64,000 bases of DNA. Origin: Flavobacterium nackdongense. GTDB taxonomy: Bacteria; Bacteroidota; Bacteroidia; Flavobacteriales; Flavobacteriaceae. Of the stretch, positions 25,387 through 34,719 are shown piece after piece. Below the pieces are notes generated by a model, which searched no databases, was not told where the DNA came from, and worked only from the letters and a program-made list of their open reading frames with translations. The DNA is taken from assembly GCF_004355225.1 (NCBI RefSeq), contig NZ_CP037933.1, forward strand, positions 1,674,001-1,738,000. Direction: 5' to 3'. The position numbers were made by a program, and so were the translations under genes. The stretch's first letter is position 1; every line of letters starts with the position of its first letter.

Positions 25387-27498
25387 ATGGAAAAGTACGT
25401 TATCAAAAGGAACGGCGATTACAAACCGTTTGAGAGCTTCAAAATTGAAGATGCCATCACAAAAAGTTTCAAAAGTGCAACCATTGCCTTTGACGAAAGT
25501 GTTTTTGAAGATGTAATGAAAAGATTGCAATACAAAGAAACTTGGGCAGTCGAAGAAATTCAGGATTTAATCGAAAAAAGTCTTTTTGAAAAACAGTACT
25601 TTGAAGTAATGCGCTCTTTTATGTTGTACCGTCACACCCGAAAATTACAACGGGAACACGTAGCAGGTATCAATGAAGACACTACCTATGTCGATAGCTC
25701 ACAAACCATTGCAGAATACATAGAACAAACCGATTGGCGTATCAATGCTAATGCGAACACTTCTTATTCCAATGCGGGATTAGTGAATAATGTAGCAGGA
25801 AAAATTATTGCTAATTATTGGCTGGACAAAGTCTATACCAAAGAAGAAGGGTACGCGCATAGAAATGGCGATGTTCACATTCACGATTTAGATTGCCTAA
25901 CTGGCTATTGTGCAGGTTGGAGTTTACGCGTTTTGCTCAACGAAGGATTCAACGGAGTTCGTGGTCGTGTCGAAAGCAAAGCACCCTCACATTTTAGAGA
26001 AGCCTTAGGTCAAATGGCCAATTTTATGGGAATTTTACAAAGCGAATGGGCTGGCGCCCAAGCATTCAGTTCGTTTGATACCTATTTAGCTCCTTACGTT
26101 TTCAAAGACGATTTAGGATTTGACGATGTATTGAAAGCCATTCGCAGTTTTGTTTACAACTTGAATGTTCCTGCGCGTTGGGGACAATCACCTTTCACCA
26201 ATATCACACTGGATTGGGTAGTTCCAGAAGATTTGAAAACTCAAATTCCAACTAAAAACGACTTCCATTTCTTTGAAAATAATTTCAATCACGACCTTTT
26301 GGTTAGAGCTCAAGAACGTGGCGTTACCAAAGTTACCGATTTGCGTTACGAGCATTTCCAAAAAGAAATGAACCTCATCAACAAAGCTTATTATACGGTA
26401 ATGACCGAAGGTGATGCCAACGGACAACCCTTTACTTTCCCAATCCCCACAGTAAATATCACCGAAGAATTCGATTGGAACGGCGAAAACACCGATTTGC
26501 TTTTCGAAAATACCGCCAAAATTGGCTCCTCGTACTTTCAAAATTTCATCGGAAGCCAATACAAATTAGACGAAAATGGAGAAAAAATAGAAAACGAAAA
26601 TGCCTATAAACCCAATGCGGTTCGCAGTATGTGTTGTCGTTTGCAACTCGATTTACGTGAATTATTGAAACGCGGAAACGGTCTTTTTGGAAGCGCCGAA
26701 ATGACTGGAAGTATTGGAGTTGTGACCATCAATATGGCGCGTTTGGGTTATTTGTACAGAGGAAACAAGGACGAATTATTCAAACAATTGGACAAATTAT
26801 TATACATTTCCAAATCGACTTTGGAGAAAAAACGCGTGTTTATTCAGGAAATGTACGATAGAGGTTTGTATCCGTATACCAAACGGTATTTGCAACATTT
26901 CAGAAACCACTTTTCTACGATTGGTGTCAACGGAATCAACGAAATGATTGTGAATTTTACAGGAAGAAAAGATACGGTTACTTCTGCATCAGGAATTGAT
27001 TTTGCTTCTGAAATTCTAGATCATATTCGCAATCGAATGAAAGAATTTCAAGAAGAAACGGGAAATTTATATAATTTGGAAGCCACGCCAGCCGAAGGAA
27101 CTACCTATCGTTTTGCCAAAGAAGATAAAAAACGTTTCCCAAACATTTTCCAAGCCGGACAAGAAGACAACATTTATTACACCAACAGCTCCCAAATTCC
27201 TGTCGATCACACCGAAGACCCCTTTGAAGCTTTATTATTGCAAGACGAATTGCAATGCAAATATACTGGCGGAACTGTGCTCCACTTATATATGAGCGAA
27301 AAAATGAGTTCGCCAGAAGCCTGTAAACAGTTTGTCAAAAAAGTGGTTTCCAGCTTTAGGTTGCCTTACATCACAGTTACTCCTGTCTTTAGTGTTTGTC
27401 CTGTTCACGGCTATTTGAATGGAGAGCACGAATATTGCCCTAAATGTGATGATACCTTAATTGAATTTGAAAAATTGAAAAAAGAAAAATCAAAATAA
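25387..27498 (+). CDS. nrdD: Anaerobic ribonucleoside-triphosphate reductase, catalytic chain without glycyl-radical segment
   Basis: A 703-aa class III ribonucleotide reductase large chain making dNTPs without oxygen. An ATP-cone domain opens it (YVIKRNGDYKPFESFKIEDA, residues 3-22). The barrel has NGDVHIHDLD, PARWGQSPFTN and AVRSMCCRLQLDLREL. A zinc site closes it (C671, H674, C684, C687 in VCPVHGY and EYCPKC). The usual C-terminal glycyl-radical loop is absent: the protein stops 16 residues after the zinc site. That loop is encoded separately at 27536-27706, in another frame. It is co-transcribed with ric2 and nrdG. Confidence 0.93.
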   Translation: MEKYVIKRNGDYKPFESFKIEDAITKSFKSATIAFDESVFEDVMKRLQYKETWAVEEIQDLIEKSLFEKQYFEVMRSFMLYRHTRKLQREHVAGINEDTTYVDSSQTIAEYIEQTDWRINANANTSYSNAGLVNNVAGKIIANYWLDKVYTKEEGYAHRNGDVHIHDLDCLTGYCAGWSLRVLLNEGFNGVRGRVESKAPSHFREALGQMANFMGILQSEWAGAQAFSSFDTYLAPYVFKDDLGFDDVLKAIRSFVYNLNVPARWGQSPFTNITLDWVVPEDLKTQIPTKNDFHFFENNFNHDLLVRAQERGVTKVTDLRYEHFQKEMNLINKAYYTVMTEGDANGQPFTFPIPTVNITEEFDWNGENTDLLFENTAKIGSSYFQNFIGSQYKLDENGEKIENENAYKPNAVRSMCCRLQLDLRELLKRGNGLFGSAEMTGSIGVVTINMARLGYLYRGNKDELFKQLDKLLYISKSTLEKKRVFIQEMYDRGLYPYTKRYLQHFRNHFSTIGVNGINEMIVNFTGRKDTVTSASGIDFASEILDHIRNRMKEFQEETGNLYNLEATPAEGTTYRFAKEDKKRFPNIFQAGQEDNIYYTNSSQIPVDHTEDPFEALLLQDELQCKYTGGTVLHLYMSEKMSSPEACKQFVKKVVSSFRLPYITVTPVFSVCPVHGYLNGEHEYCPKCDDTLIEFEKLKKEKSK

Positions 27499-27535
27499 CA
27501 TTCAACTTTAAACCATTATAAACTAAAAAGTAAAT

Positions 27536-27706
27536 ATGAAAACAGAAACCAAAACCAATCCGATTTTAGAGGAAAATCAGCATTTGAGAACAAAATGTTT
27601 GGTTTACACACGCGTAATGGGCTATCACAGACCCGTAGAAAGTTTTAATATTGGAAAAAAAGGTGAACACAAACAACGAACTCATTTTACTGAAGGAAAA
27701 TGTTAG
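27536..27706 (+). CDS. Separate glycyl-radical peptide of the anaerobic ribonucleotide reductase
   Basis: A 56-aa gene. Its second half reads YTRVMGYHRPVESFNIGKKG, which matches the glycyl-radical loop at the end of ordinary NrdD proteins (RVxGYxRPVxxxNxGK). G29 would be the radical residue. It starts at ATG 27536, 37 bp after the nrdD stop and in a different frame, with its own purine-rich leader (AACTAAAAAGTAAAT). It ends at TAG 27706, overlapping the start of nrdG. Two Cys (C21, C56) flank the loop. It should bind NrdD and be activated by NrdG in trans. A recent frameshift is the alternative, but the intact ATG, leader and complete loop argue for a real gene. Confidence 0.85.
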   Translation: MKTETKTNPILEENQHLRTKCLVYTRVMGYHRPVESFNIGKKGEHKQRTHFTEGKC

Positions 27707-28379
27707 TAAGCCCATTTACAGCTTAACACCTTTCACTTTATTAGATTATCCGCATAAATCAGCCTGCATTCTTTGGTTTGCAGGCTGTAATATGCGTTGC
27801 TTGTATTGTTATAACCCCGAGATTGTGCTCGGAAAAGGAAGTCTTTCTTTCGAAAAAATTCTTTCGTTTTTACAGTCTCGAAAAAATTTGTTAGACGCTG
27901 TCGTTTTTAGCGGAGGCGAATGTTTATTGCATAAAAAAATCATTGACCTCATTAGCCAGGTCAAAAAAATGGGTTTTTTGGTAAAAATTGACACCAATGG
28001 CAGTTCGCCAGAAGTAATGCAACAATTACTAAATCAAAATTGGGTCGATTACATCGCATTAGATTACAAAGCGCCTAAATCAAAATTTCAATCGATAACC
28101 AAATCCGATTTGTATGATTCTTTTGAAGAAACTTTCGATTTAATTTTAGAAAGCAGAATTCCTTTTGAAGTTCGAACCACCTACCATTCTGACTTGTTAA
28201 CAGAAAACGATTTGACCGCAATGATTCAGTTTTTGGAAAGCAAAAATTATGTAGGCAATTATTACATTCAATATTTTAAAAACAATGTTGAAACCTTATC
28301 AAAACTAAATCATTCCAACAACAAAATTGATTGCGAAAAATTATCCACACCAACAATAAAGATTAGCATAAGAGATTAA
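27663..28379 (+). CDS. nrdG: Anaerobic ribonucleotide reductase activating protein (radical SAM)
   Basis: A radical-SAM activase that makes the glycyl radical on the reductase. The cluster motif is CNMRCLYC (CxxxCxxC) within ACILWFAGCNMRCLYCYNPE, followed by VVFSGGECLL (GGE motif). No ATG precedes the domain: GTG 27663 and TTG 27651 are the possible starts, both inside the 56-aa glycyl-radical gene, so translation is probably coupled. I chose GTG 27663. The C-terminus continues to about residue 238, longer than the smallest NrdG and like the NrdG2 subgroup. Confidence 0.88.
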   Translation: MNTNNELILLKENVSKPIYSLTPFTLLDYPHKSACILWFAGCNMRCLYCYNPEIVLGKGSLSFEKILSFLQSRKNLLDAVVFSGGECLLHKKIIDLISQVKKMGFLVKIDTNGSSPEVMQQLLNQNWVDYIALDYKAPKSKFQSITKSDLYDSFEETFDLILESRIPFEVRTTYHSDLLTENDLTAMIQFLESKNYVGNYYIQYFKNNVETLSKLNHSNNKIDCEKLSTPTIKISIRD

Positions 28380-28404
28380 TAATTATTGCTTAAACTCAAA
28401 AAAA

Positions 28405-28836
28405 ATGTTTTCAAAAACCTGTGAATACGCCATTCGTGCCACCATCTATATCGCAACACAATCGTACGAGAATAAAAGAGTTACGATAAAAGAAATTGCC
28501 GAAAATATTGATTCTCCTTTGTCTTTCACGGCCAAAATTTTGCAAGTTTTAGCCAAAAAAGGAATTGTGCAATCCATCAAAGGAATCGGTGGCGGTTTTG
28601 AAATCCCGAAAGAAGATATAAAAAAAATAAGTCTTTCTCAAATTGTGACAGCCATTGATGGCGATGTTATTTTTACGGGATGTGGCTTAGGTTTACATCA
28701 TTGCTCACAGGAACGCCCTTGTCCGCTTAACAAAAAATTCAAAAGCATCCGAGAAGATCTTGCCAAAATGCTCGAGAGCACTTACCTCGAAGAACTTGCT
28801 TTGGATATCAATTCTGGCGATTCGTTTTTGACATAA
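28405..28836 (+). CDS. Rrf2-family transcriptional regulator, second copy
   Basis: A 143-aa Rrf2 regulator paralogous to the one at 23828 (shared MFSKxCEYxIRAxIxIA start). The cluster motif is CGLGLHHCSQERPC (Cx6Cx5C). The recognition region (SPLSFTAKILQVLAKKGI) differs from the first copy, so the DNA targets may differ. It closes the ric2-nrdD-nrdG operon, 25 bp after nrdG. A plausible role is feedback control of this operon or of other Fe-S and NO responses. It is followed by a strong bidirectional terminator. Confidence 0.9.
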   Translation: MFSKTCEYAIRATIYIATQSYENKRVTIKEIAENIDSPLSFTAKILQVLAKKGIVQSIKGIGGGFEIPKEDIKKISLSQIVTAIDGDVIFTGCGLGLHHCSQERPCPLNKKFKSIREDLAKMLESTYLEELALDINSGDSFLT

Positions 28837-28843
28837 AAAAAAA

Positions 28844-28875
28844 TGACCTCAAAGAAAATAAAACTCTTTGAGGTC
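28844..28875. terminator. Bidirectional terminator
   Basis: TGACCTCAAAGA and TCTTTGAGGTCA are perfect 12-bp arms around an A-rich loop, between convergent genes. Confidence 0.85.
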
Positions 28876-28920
28876 AATAATAATATAAAAACTACTTTTT
28901 TAGACTTTAATTTAAAAATA

Positions 28921-30732
28921 TTAAGCGACCACCAATTCTGGCACTTCAACTCCAATTAGCTCATTGGTGTAATATTCCAATTGGTTTTGGATTGCTTCAA
29001 TACTACTTTCAAAATAATTTGAATTCGCAAAAAAGTTTTGGTAAAAGCCAATACCTTCTAACAAATTACTTTTGAAGGCTTTCAATTTCTTCACTTGCGA
29101 AGCATTAATTTCAGTCGAAATGTTTTTGATGTCATTTTTCAAATAATCAATATACATCTTTAACTCTTTAATGAATAAATTGGGTCTGTTTGGATCCGTC
29201 ATCACATTAAAATTGCCGTAGATATGTCGCACCATTTCCGAAAGCGAAACTTCTTTGTCAAAATAAGCCAAATTAGGCCCTGGACAAACAATCACACCTT
29301 GCGACTGCCCTTTTATTTCGATGTCATTTTCGAGGTAAGAGGCATTGGCTAGACCAACACAAAGACAAGCTTTCTCGGTAATATCGAATTTCATTCTATC
29401 ATACGCTTCTTGCGATAAAGTTTCTTTTATTTCGTTCAACTCGTCTAATTTTACATCTTGATATTTCTTAGACGAGGTACAAATTCCTTCGGGACCGAAC
29501 TCTTTGCTCAGCGCTAAAAACTTTTTCGGACACGAGCTTCCTGCTTTATCATCATCAATACGTTGTTGTTTGAACATTTCGTTTGAAGTACCTCGAACAG
29601 TATTAAACGGCACTCCCAACGGCGAAATATGACTTAAATACAAATCTTTTTCTTTGGCATTTTGCAACAATTCACGAGTTTCAGCGTCAACCGAAGTAGC
29701 TTCTGGCACCAATAAAAACGGTGTTCCCCAACCTACGGCATCCACATTGTAATACTCCATCATAAAATCGTGTTCTTCAGCAGTACCAACACCGCCTTGA
29801 ACCGTAATTTTCAATTCCAAAGGAGTTGAAGGAATTGGCAATCCTTTTTGCGCCAAGGCTTTCACCATAATATCGTGAGCAGATTGTACCAATTGGTCTT
29901 TTTTATGTTTGAATTCTTCCATAATCGGACCTAATAGAAATCCGTCGGTAGCAAAAGCGTGCCCACCGCAATTCAAACCTGATTCGATACGGTATTCCGA
30001 AACCCAAAGCCCTTTTTTAGCCAAGAAATTTCCTTGAATCATTGCCGAACGGTAATCACTTACTTTCAGAATAATTTTCTTTTTCAATTGGTTGTTTGCA
30101 TCTGGAAAAAAGCAAGGAAAACTTTCGAAATAAGCGAATAACCTTGGATTCATTCCCGCCGACAAAACGATGGAAGACGTCAAATTACTGTTGGCAAAAC
30201 CACGAAGCGCCGCGTGTGCATCATTGAATTCTACTGGCAATTGTTCTCCATTGGCAAAATTGTCTTTATCCAACTTTGTCATAATGTTGACATCAATATC
30301 TCCACGATAAATGTGCTCTTCGAGGTACTTTTTGATGTTTTCTTTCAAAGCCATTCCGTCTTCTAAAAGATGCTCTAATCCTTCTTTGATTTCCGATTTG
30401 TTCGGCAACATTGCAATATAATTTTCTAATGCCTGTTTGCTCTCTGATAATTCCGTCTTGAAATTTTCAAATTTTTCTTTTACAATGGTATCGACTAAGT
30501 TCAAATACGAAGTAATTCGTTCAGCGCGATAATCCTGAATTTTTTTGGTTATTTCTTGGTAAGGAACATCGAATTTTTCGCTGTAAAAAGCTCTCATTTT
30601 CTCAATTAGTTCATCATCCGCAAGCGCAATAACCGATGATATTCCGTATTTTGCTACTCGAATTGGACTATCAATGGTGAAAGCCAATCCCATCACTGGA
30701 ATATGAAATGTATGTAACTGTTTATTTGTCAT
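28921..30732 (-). CDS. Conserved protein of unknown function, possible flavin/TIM-barrel and Cys-rich
   Basis: I do not recognise a named family for this 603-aa protein. There is no signal peptide or TM segment. The N-terminus (HTFHIPVMGLAFTIDSPIRV) reads like a barrel entry. The middle holds LNCGGHAFATDGFLLGPIM and later TVQGGVGTAEEHDFMM plus VDAVGWGTPFLLVPEA. That last pair resembles the phosphate-binding end of nitronate monooxygenase-type FMN barrels (inference). Cysteines cluster in SSCPKKF, EGICTSS, KACLCVGL and VIVCPGPN, enough for a metal cluster. Helical arms lie near residues 50-140 and 530-600. A Crp/Fnr-type box precedes it (30797-30812), tying it to the anaerobic regulon. Confidence 0.75.
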   Translation of the reverse strand: MTNKQLHTFHIPVMGLAFTIDSPIRVAKYGISSVIALADDELIEKMRAFYSEKFDVPYQEITKKIQDYRAERITSYLNLVDTIVKEKFENFKTELSESKQALENYIAMLPNKSEIKEGLEHLLEDGMALKENIKKYLEEHIYRGDIDVNIMTKLDKDNFANGEQLPVEFNDAHAALRGFANSNLTSSIVLSAGMNPRLFAYFESFPCFFPDANNQLKKKIILKVSDYRSAMIQGNFLAKKGLWVSEYRIESGLNCGGHAFATDGFLLGPIMEEFKHKKDQLVQSAHDIMVKALAQKGLPIPSTPLELKITVQGGVGTAEEHDFMMEYYNVDAVGWGTPFLLVPEATSVDAETRELLQNAKEKDLYLSHISPLGVPFNTVRGTSNEMFKQQRIDDDKAGSSCPKKFLALSKEFGPEGICTSSKKYQDVKLDELNEIKETLSQEAYDRMKFDITEKACLCVGLANASYLENDIEIKGQSQGVIVCPGPNLAYFDKEVSLSEMVRHIYGNFNVMTDPNRPNLFIKELKMYIDYLKNDIKNISTEINASQVKKLKAFKSNLLEGIGFYQNFFANSNYFESSIEAIQNQLEYYTNELIGVEVPELVVA

Positions 30733-30796
30733 GATGTAGTTAAATAATTTGTTTATGGTTTAAGATGCAAATATCACAAAAGCAATCAACACAAAA

Positions 30797-30812
30797 ACTG
30801 ATAATTATCATA
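30797..30812 (-). promoter_or_regulatory. Crp/Fnr-type box upstream of the 603-aa protein gene
   Basis: ACTGATAATTATCATA: core TGATAATTATCA is a perfect palindrome, though the left flank departs from TA. Its centre is 33 bp from GATATTTG (minus strand, 30768-30775), near the -7 consensus. Confidence 0.55.
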
Positions 30813-30917
30813 CGGTCACGTACTTTTATCACAGACTAGCCGAAAACCACGTATATTCCTATCGTTTTATAGCAATTACAAAACATAATTTGAGTTTTTT
30901 GTTTTTTTAAATAAGTG

Positions 30918-30925
30918 TATATTTG
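30918..30925 (+). promoter_or_regulatory. -7 promoter element of nadA
   Basis: TATATTTG matches TAnnTTTG, 45 bp before the nadA ATG. Confidence 0.5.
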
Positions 30926-30969
30926 TAAAATAATGTAATTCCTCTGGCAATACTAAATTTTAGTAAGAA

Positions 30970-31896
30970 ATGAAAAATCTTAAAGAACGAATATTAGAAC
31001 TAAAAAAAGAAAAAAATGCGGTTATTTTAGCCCATTATTATCAAGAATCCGATATTCAAGATGTAGCAGATTATGTGGGTGACAGCTTAGGATTGTCACA
31101 AGAAGCGATGAAAGTCGAAGCGGATATCATTCTTTTTGCTGGTGTACATTTTATGGCCGAAACCGCCAAAATATTAAATCCGACCAAAAAAGTAATTCTA
31201 CCGGATTTGAAAGCAGGTTGCTCCCTTGCTGAGTCGTGTCCGCCTGAAGATTTTAAGAAATTTACCGAGGCGCATCCCGATCATATTGTCATCACTTATG
31301 TCAATTGTTCTGCCGAAGTAAAAGCCCTGACCGATATTGTGGTTACTTCATCGAATGCCGTAAAAATCGTAAATTCAATTCCAAAAGACAAACCTATCAT
31401 TTTTGCACCAGATAAAAATTTAGGCAAATATGTAATGGAACAAACGGGTAGAGAAATGTTGCTTTGGGACGGTGCTTGTGTGGTTCACGAAGCTTTTTCA
31501 TTAGATAAGCTCATTGCTTTATACAAGCAAAATCCAGACGCTCAAATCATTGCGCATCCCGAATCGGAGACGCACATTCTAAAAACAGCCAACTACATTG
31601 GTTCCACTGCAGGGATGATCAATTATGTAAAAACAAATCCGAGCAACAAATTTATCGTTACCACCGAGGCTGGTATTCTTCATAAAATGAAACAGGAAGT
31701 ACCGGATAAAATTTTAATTCCAGCACCTTCAAACGAAGATAATACTTGCGCTTGCAGCGAATGTGGTTATATGAAAATGAATACTTTACAAAAAGTGTAC
31801 AACTGTTTGCTCCACGAAAGTCCCGAAATTTTTGTCCCTGATACTATAATGAAAAAAGCACTGATTCCAATTGAACGAATGCTTGAACTATCTTAA
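30970..31896 (+). CDS. nadA: Quinolinate synthase
   Basis: A 308-aa NadA, the [4Fe-4S] enzyme that condenses iminoaspartate with dihydroxyacetone phosphate to quinolinate in de novo NAD synthesis. Motifs: [18 protein letters not shown] at the start, cluster cysteines in [23 protein letters not shown] and [14 protein letters not shown], and the substrate-binding [21 protein letters not shown] (split to short motifs HPESE and GSTAGM). Full length for the family. It is followed after 3 bp by nadB, so the pair is translated together. Confidence 0.97.
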   Translation: MKNLKERILELKKEKNAVILAHYYQESDIQDVADYVGDSLGLSQEAMKVEADIILFAGVHFMAETAKILNPTKKVILPDLKAGCSLAESCPPEDFKKFTEAHPDHIVITYVNCSAEVKALTDIVVTSSNAVKIVNSIPKDKPIIFAPDKNLGKYVMEQTGREMLLWDGACVVHEAFSLDKLIALYKQNPDAQIIAHPESETHILKTANYIGSTAGMINYVKTNPSNKFIVTTEAGILHKMKQEVPDKILIPAPSNEDNTCACSECGYMKMNTLQKVYNCLLHESPEIFVPDTIMKKALIPIERMLELS

Positions 31897-31899
31897 TAA

Positions 31900-33426
31900 A
31901 TGATCCAAACAAACTACTTAATTATTGGTTCTGGCGTAGCTGGATTGACCTTTGCGCTTAAAATGGCGGAGGAATTTCCAGATAAAAAAGTTACGATTGT
32001 AACCAAAGCCAATGCCGATGAATCCAACACCAAATATGCTCAAGGCGGCATCGCTATTGTGACCGATAAAATGGTGGATTCCTATCAAAAACACATCGAA
32101 GACACCTTGATTTGTGGAGACGGTTTGTGTGATGAAGAAGTAGTAAAAATGGTCATTACCGAAGGCCCAAAACGATTAAAAGAATTAATCGAATGGGGTG
32201 CAAAATTTGACGAAAATAGCAAAGGAACTTTAGATTTAGGAAAAGAAGGCGGCCACTCCGAAAATCGAGTCGTACATCATAAAGACCAAACAGGTCAGGA
32301 AATTCAACGTGCCATTTCGCATCAAGTGCACCAAAAAGACAATATTTTAGTTTTGGATTATCATTTGGCCATCGATTTGATTACCGAACATAATCGCTGT
32401 TTGGGTGCTTACGTTTTAGATGAAAAAACAAATGAGATTCTAACATTTCAGTCTGATTTTACCTTGCTTGCTACTGGTGGAATTGGACATTTATATGGCC
32501 ACACTACAAACCCAGTAATTGCTACAGGAGACGGAATTGCAATGGCTTATAGAGCCAAAGCTAGTATCAAAGAAATGGAATTTATCCAATTTCACCCAAC
32601 GGCTTTATACGATGCATCAACTGGAACTTCTTTCTTAATTTCTGAGGCGGTTCGTGGCTTTGGGGCTTATTTGCGTACCAAAAACGGCCATCGTTTTATG
32701 CCTGATTATGATTCCCGAGGTGATTTGGCTTCGCGTGATATTGTATCGCAATGCATCGATTTAGAATTAAAAAAATCAGGTGACGATTGTGTGTATCTTG
32801 ATTGTTCCCATTTAGATATGGAGGCATTTATCAAGCACTTTCCGATGATTTATAAACATTGCCAAAAATTAGGGATTGACTTAGCAAAAGATTGGATTCC
32901 AGTAGTTCCTGCGCAACATTATCTTTGCGGCGGAATTGTGGTCGATAAAACGGGGAAAACCTCTGTTGAAAATTTATTTGCCTGTGGCGAATGTTCCCGA
33001 ACGGGCTTGCACGGTGGCAATAGACTCGCTTCAAATTCTCTTCTAGAAGCCTTAGTGTATTCGGATAAAATATATACTTATTTGGCCAAAACTACATTCG
33101 ACAAAAGCCAATTTGAGGGAAAAGTTACCGATTGGAAATTGGTTCCAAAACCAGTAATCAATCCCGATTATGTAGCCAAAAGAAAAGCAGAATTACAACT
33201 TTTGATGCGTCAAAATGCTGGAATTGTTCGGAATGACGTTGATTTGCTTCAAGCCAAAGACAAACTCACGCTTTGGAAAACGGAAATCGAAGAAAAAATA
33301 AACCAATATCAAATCAATGCTGATTTATGTGAGCTGCAAAATTTGATAACCATTGGAACACTTATAGTGCAACAATCTATCGATCGAAAAGAAAATTGCG
33401 GTGGTTTTGTTAAGGTGAATTCTTAA
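31900..33426 (+). CDS. nadB: L-aspartate oxidase
   Basis: A 508-aa flavoprotein oxidising L-aspartate to iminoaspartate for NadA. FAD-binding motifs: IGSGVAGLTFALKMAEEF at the N-terminus and LLATGGIGHLYGHTTNP mid-chain. Active-site region: SNTKYAQGGIAIV, ENRVVHHKDQTGQEIQRAI and EFIQFHPTALYD. The late ECSRTGLHGGNRLASNSLLE is a NadB hallmark. The C-terminal helical domain is complete. There is no nadC in this operon. Under low oxygen NadB can use fumarate or quinone, which fits an organism with anaerobic pathways. Confidence 0.97.
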   Translation: MIQTNYLIIGSGVAGLTFALKMAEEFPDKKVTIVTKANADESNTKYAQGGIAIVTDKMVDSYQKHIEDTLICGDGLCDEEVVKMVITEGPKRLKELIEWGAKFDENSKGTLDLGKEGGHSENRVVHHKDQTGQEIQRAISHQVHQKDNILVLDYHLAIDLITEHNRCLGAYVLDEKTNEILTFQSDFTLLATGGIGHLYGHTTNPVIATGDGIAMAYRAKASIKEMEFIQFHPTALYDASTGTSFLISEAVRGFGAYLRTKNGHRFMPDYDSRGDLASRDIVSQCIDLELKKSGDDCVYLDCSHLDMEAFIKHFPMIYKHCQKLGIDLAKDWIPVVPAQHYLCGGIVVDKTGKTSVENLFACGECSRTGLHGGNRLASNSLLEALVYSDKIYTYLAKTTFDKSQFEGKVTDWKLVPKPVINPDYVAKRKAELQLLMRQNAGIVRNDVDLLQAKDKLTLWKTEIEEKINQYQINADLCELQNLITIGTLIVQQSIDRKENCGGFVKVNS

Positions 33427-33508
33427 GGTGAAAAATAAATTCAACAGACTGTAATTAAAAATGAATTGATGAATTTATATTTTAATTGATTTTCATTAGA
33501 TTTATAGA

Positions 33509-34714
33509 ATGAAAAATAAATTCATTTTTTTACTACTACTGTTTCTACTTTTCGCTCTTGACATTACAGCTCAAGACAAGGATACTTATTTTGTTACTCC
33601 CAATAAAGACACCTTAGTTCAAAAAGACGGTATTGATTATTTGATTCAATTATTCAAAATCAATAAGAGTCAAGAAAAAATCGAAAATAAGAAAGTCCAT
33701 TTTTCGTTTTTTCCCACCGATACTAAAAATGCTGGTGGAAGGGTGCTCGTTTCGTCCTTTAATGCTACATTTTTGATGGGAGATAAATCCAATACCAATG
33801 ATTCGACTGTTTATTTGATACCTTATATTTCATTTAATAATCAATACGGCATCGAATTATATCCTACGATTTGGCTTAAAAACAACAGCTGGAATTTTGT
33901 TGGCGAATATTTTATTTTAAACTACCCGCAAGATACTTGGGGTTTGGGAGGAAATACCTCTGAAAACAATGAAACCTTAGTCGATGGCAAACAGATTCGG
34001 TTCCATCAAAATGTTCTGAGAGGAATTATGCCTAATTTTGCTGTGGGAATTGGTTATCAGTTTGATAAACATTACGATCTCGAAATCCTAAACAGTGATT
34101 TTATAAATAACCATCCAGAATTTTCAGCTGGAAAAAAGTACAAATCCATTTCCTCTGGTATTTCGATTCCCTTGGTGTATGACAGCAGAAAAAACATCAA
34201 CAATCCGCAAGAAGGAATGTATTCGAGTGTAACTTATTTGTACAATGACCCCAGCTTAGGGAGTGACACCAATTGGCAATCGCTTTTTATCGATGTTCGA
34301 AAATATTTTCCTTTTTCATTCGCCCGCAGTGTTCTTGCTGTACGATCGTATTATTGGACTATTTTATCAGGTAAAGTTCCCTATTTCGATTTGCCTTCTA
34401 CTCGGGCTGAACCAGGAACAGCTAGCTCTTCGCGCGGACTTCAAAAAGATCGATATCGAAGCAATGCCATTATCTTCCTAGAATCGGAATATCGATTTAA
34501 TATTACGCGAAACGGTTTTGTAGGTGGAGTTGTATTTGCCAACACGACCTCAGCCTCTGATTATGATACGCAACATTTCACCCATTGGCAACCCGCCGTT
34601 GGTACAGGAATTCGGCTGAAATTCAACAAATATACCAAAGTAAATGTTGCCTTTGATGTAGGATTTAGCAAGGATTTCACCAATGTTTATCTAAAAATTG
34701 GAGAGGTTTTTTAA
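33509..34714 (+). CDS. Outer-membrane beta-barrel protein (Omp85/surface-antigen type)
   Basis: A 401-aa protein with a signal peptide (KFIFLLLLFLLFALDITAQ). There are no POTRA-like repeats; the chain goes straight into barrel strands. The segment SISSGISIPLVYDSRKNINN, followed by PQEGMYSSVTYLY, is characteristic of the bacterial surface antigen (Omp85) barrel domain. The C-terminus VNVAFDVGFSKDFTNVYLKI gives the last strands. Proteins of this size in Bacteroidota are usually annotated only as BamA/TamA-related; the function is not known. Its stop lies 5 bp from that of the convergent TonB receptor. Confidence 0.8.
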   Translation: MKNKFIFLLLLFLLFALDITAQDKDTYFVTPNKDTLVQKDGIDYLIQLFKINKSQEKIENKKVHFSFFPTDTKNAGGRVLVSSFNATFLMGDKSNTNDSTVYLIPYISFNNQYGIELYPTIWLKNNSWNFVGEYFILNYPQDTWGLGGNTSENNETLVDGKQIRFHQNVLRGIMPNFAVGIGYQFDKHYDLEILNSDFINNHPEFSAGKKYKSISSGISIPLVYDSRKNINNPQEGMYSSVTYLYNDPSLGSDTNWQSLFIDVRKYFPFSFARSVLAVRSYYWTILSGKVPYFDLPSTRAEPGTASSSRGLQKDRYRSNAIIFLESEYRFNITRNGFVGGVVFANTTSASDYDTQHFTHWQPAVGTGIRLKFNKYTKVNVAFDVGFSKDFTNVYLKIGEVF

Positions 34715-34719
34715 TCCTA

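Noticed and set aside
27499..27535. Frameshift in nrdD as the reason for the missing glycyl-radical loop
   Set aside because: Not excluded, but the downstream frame has its own ATG, purine-rich leader and complete loop, and nrdD ends with extra linker residues past the zinc site; a real split gene is more likely.
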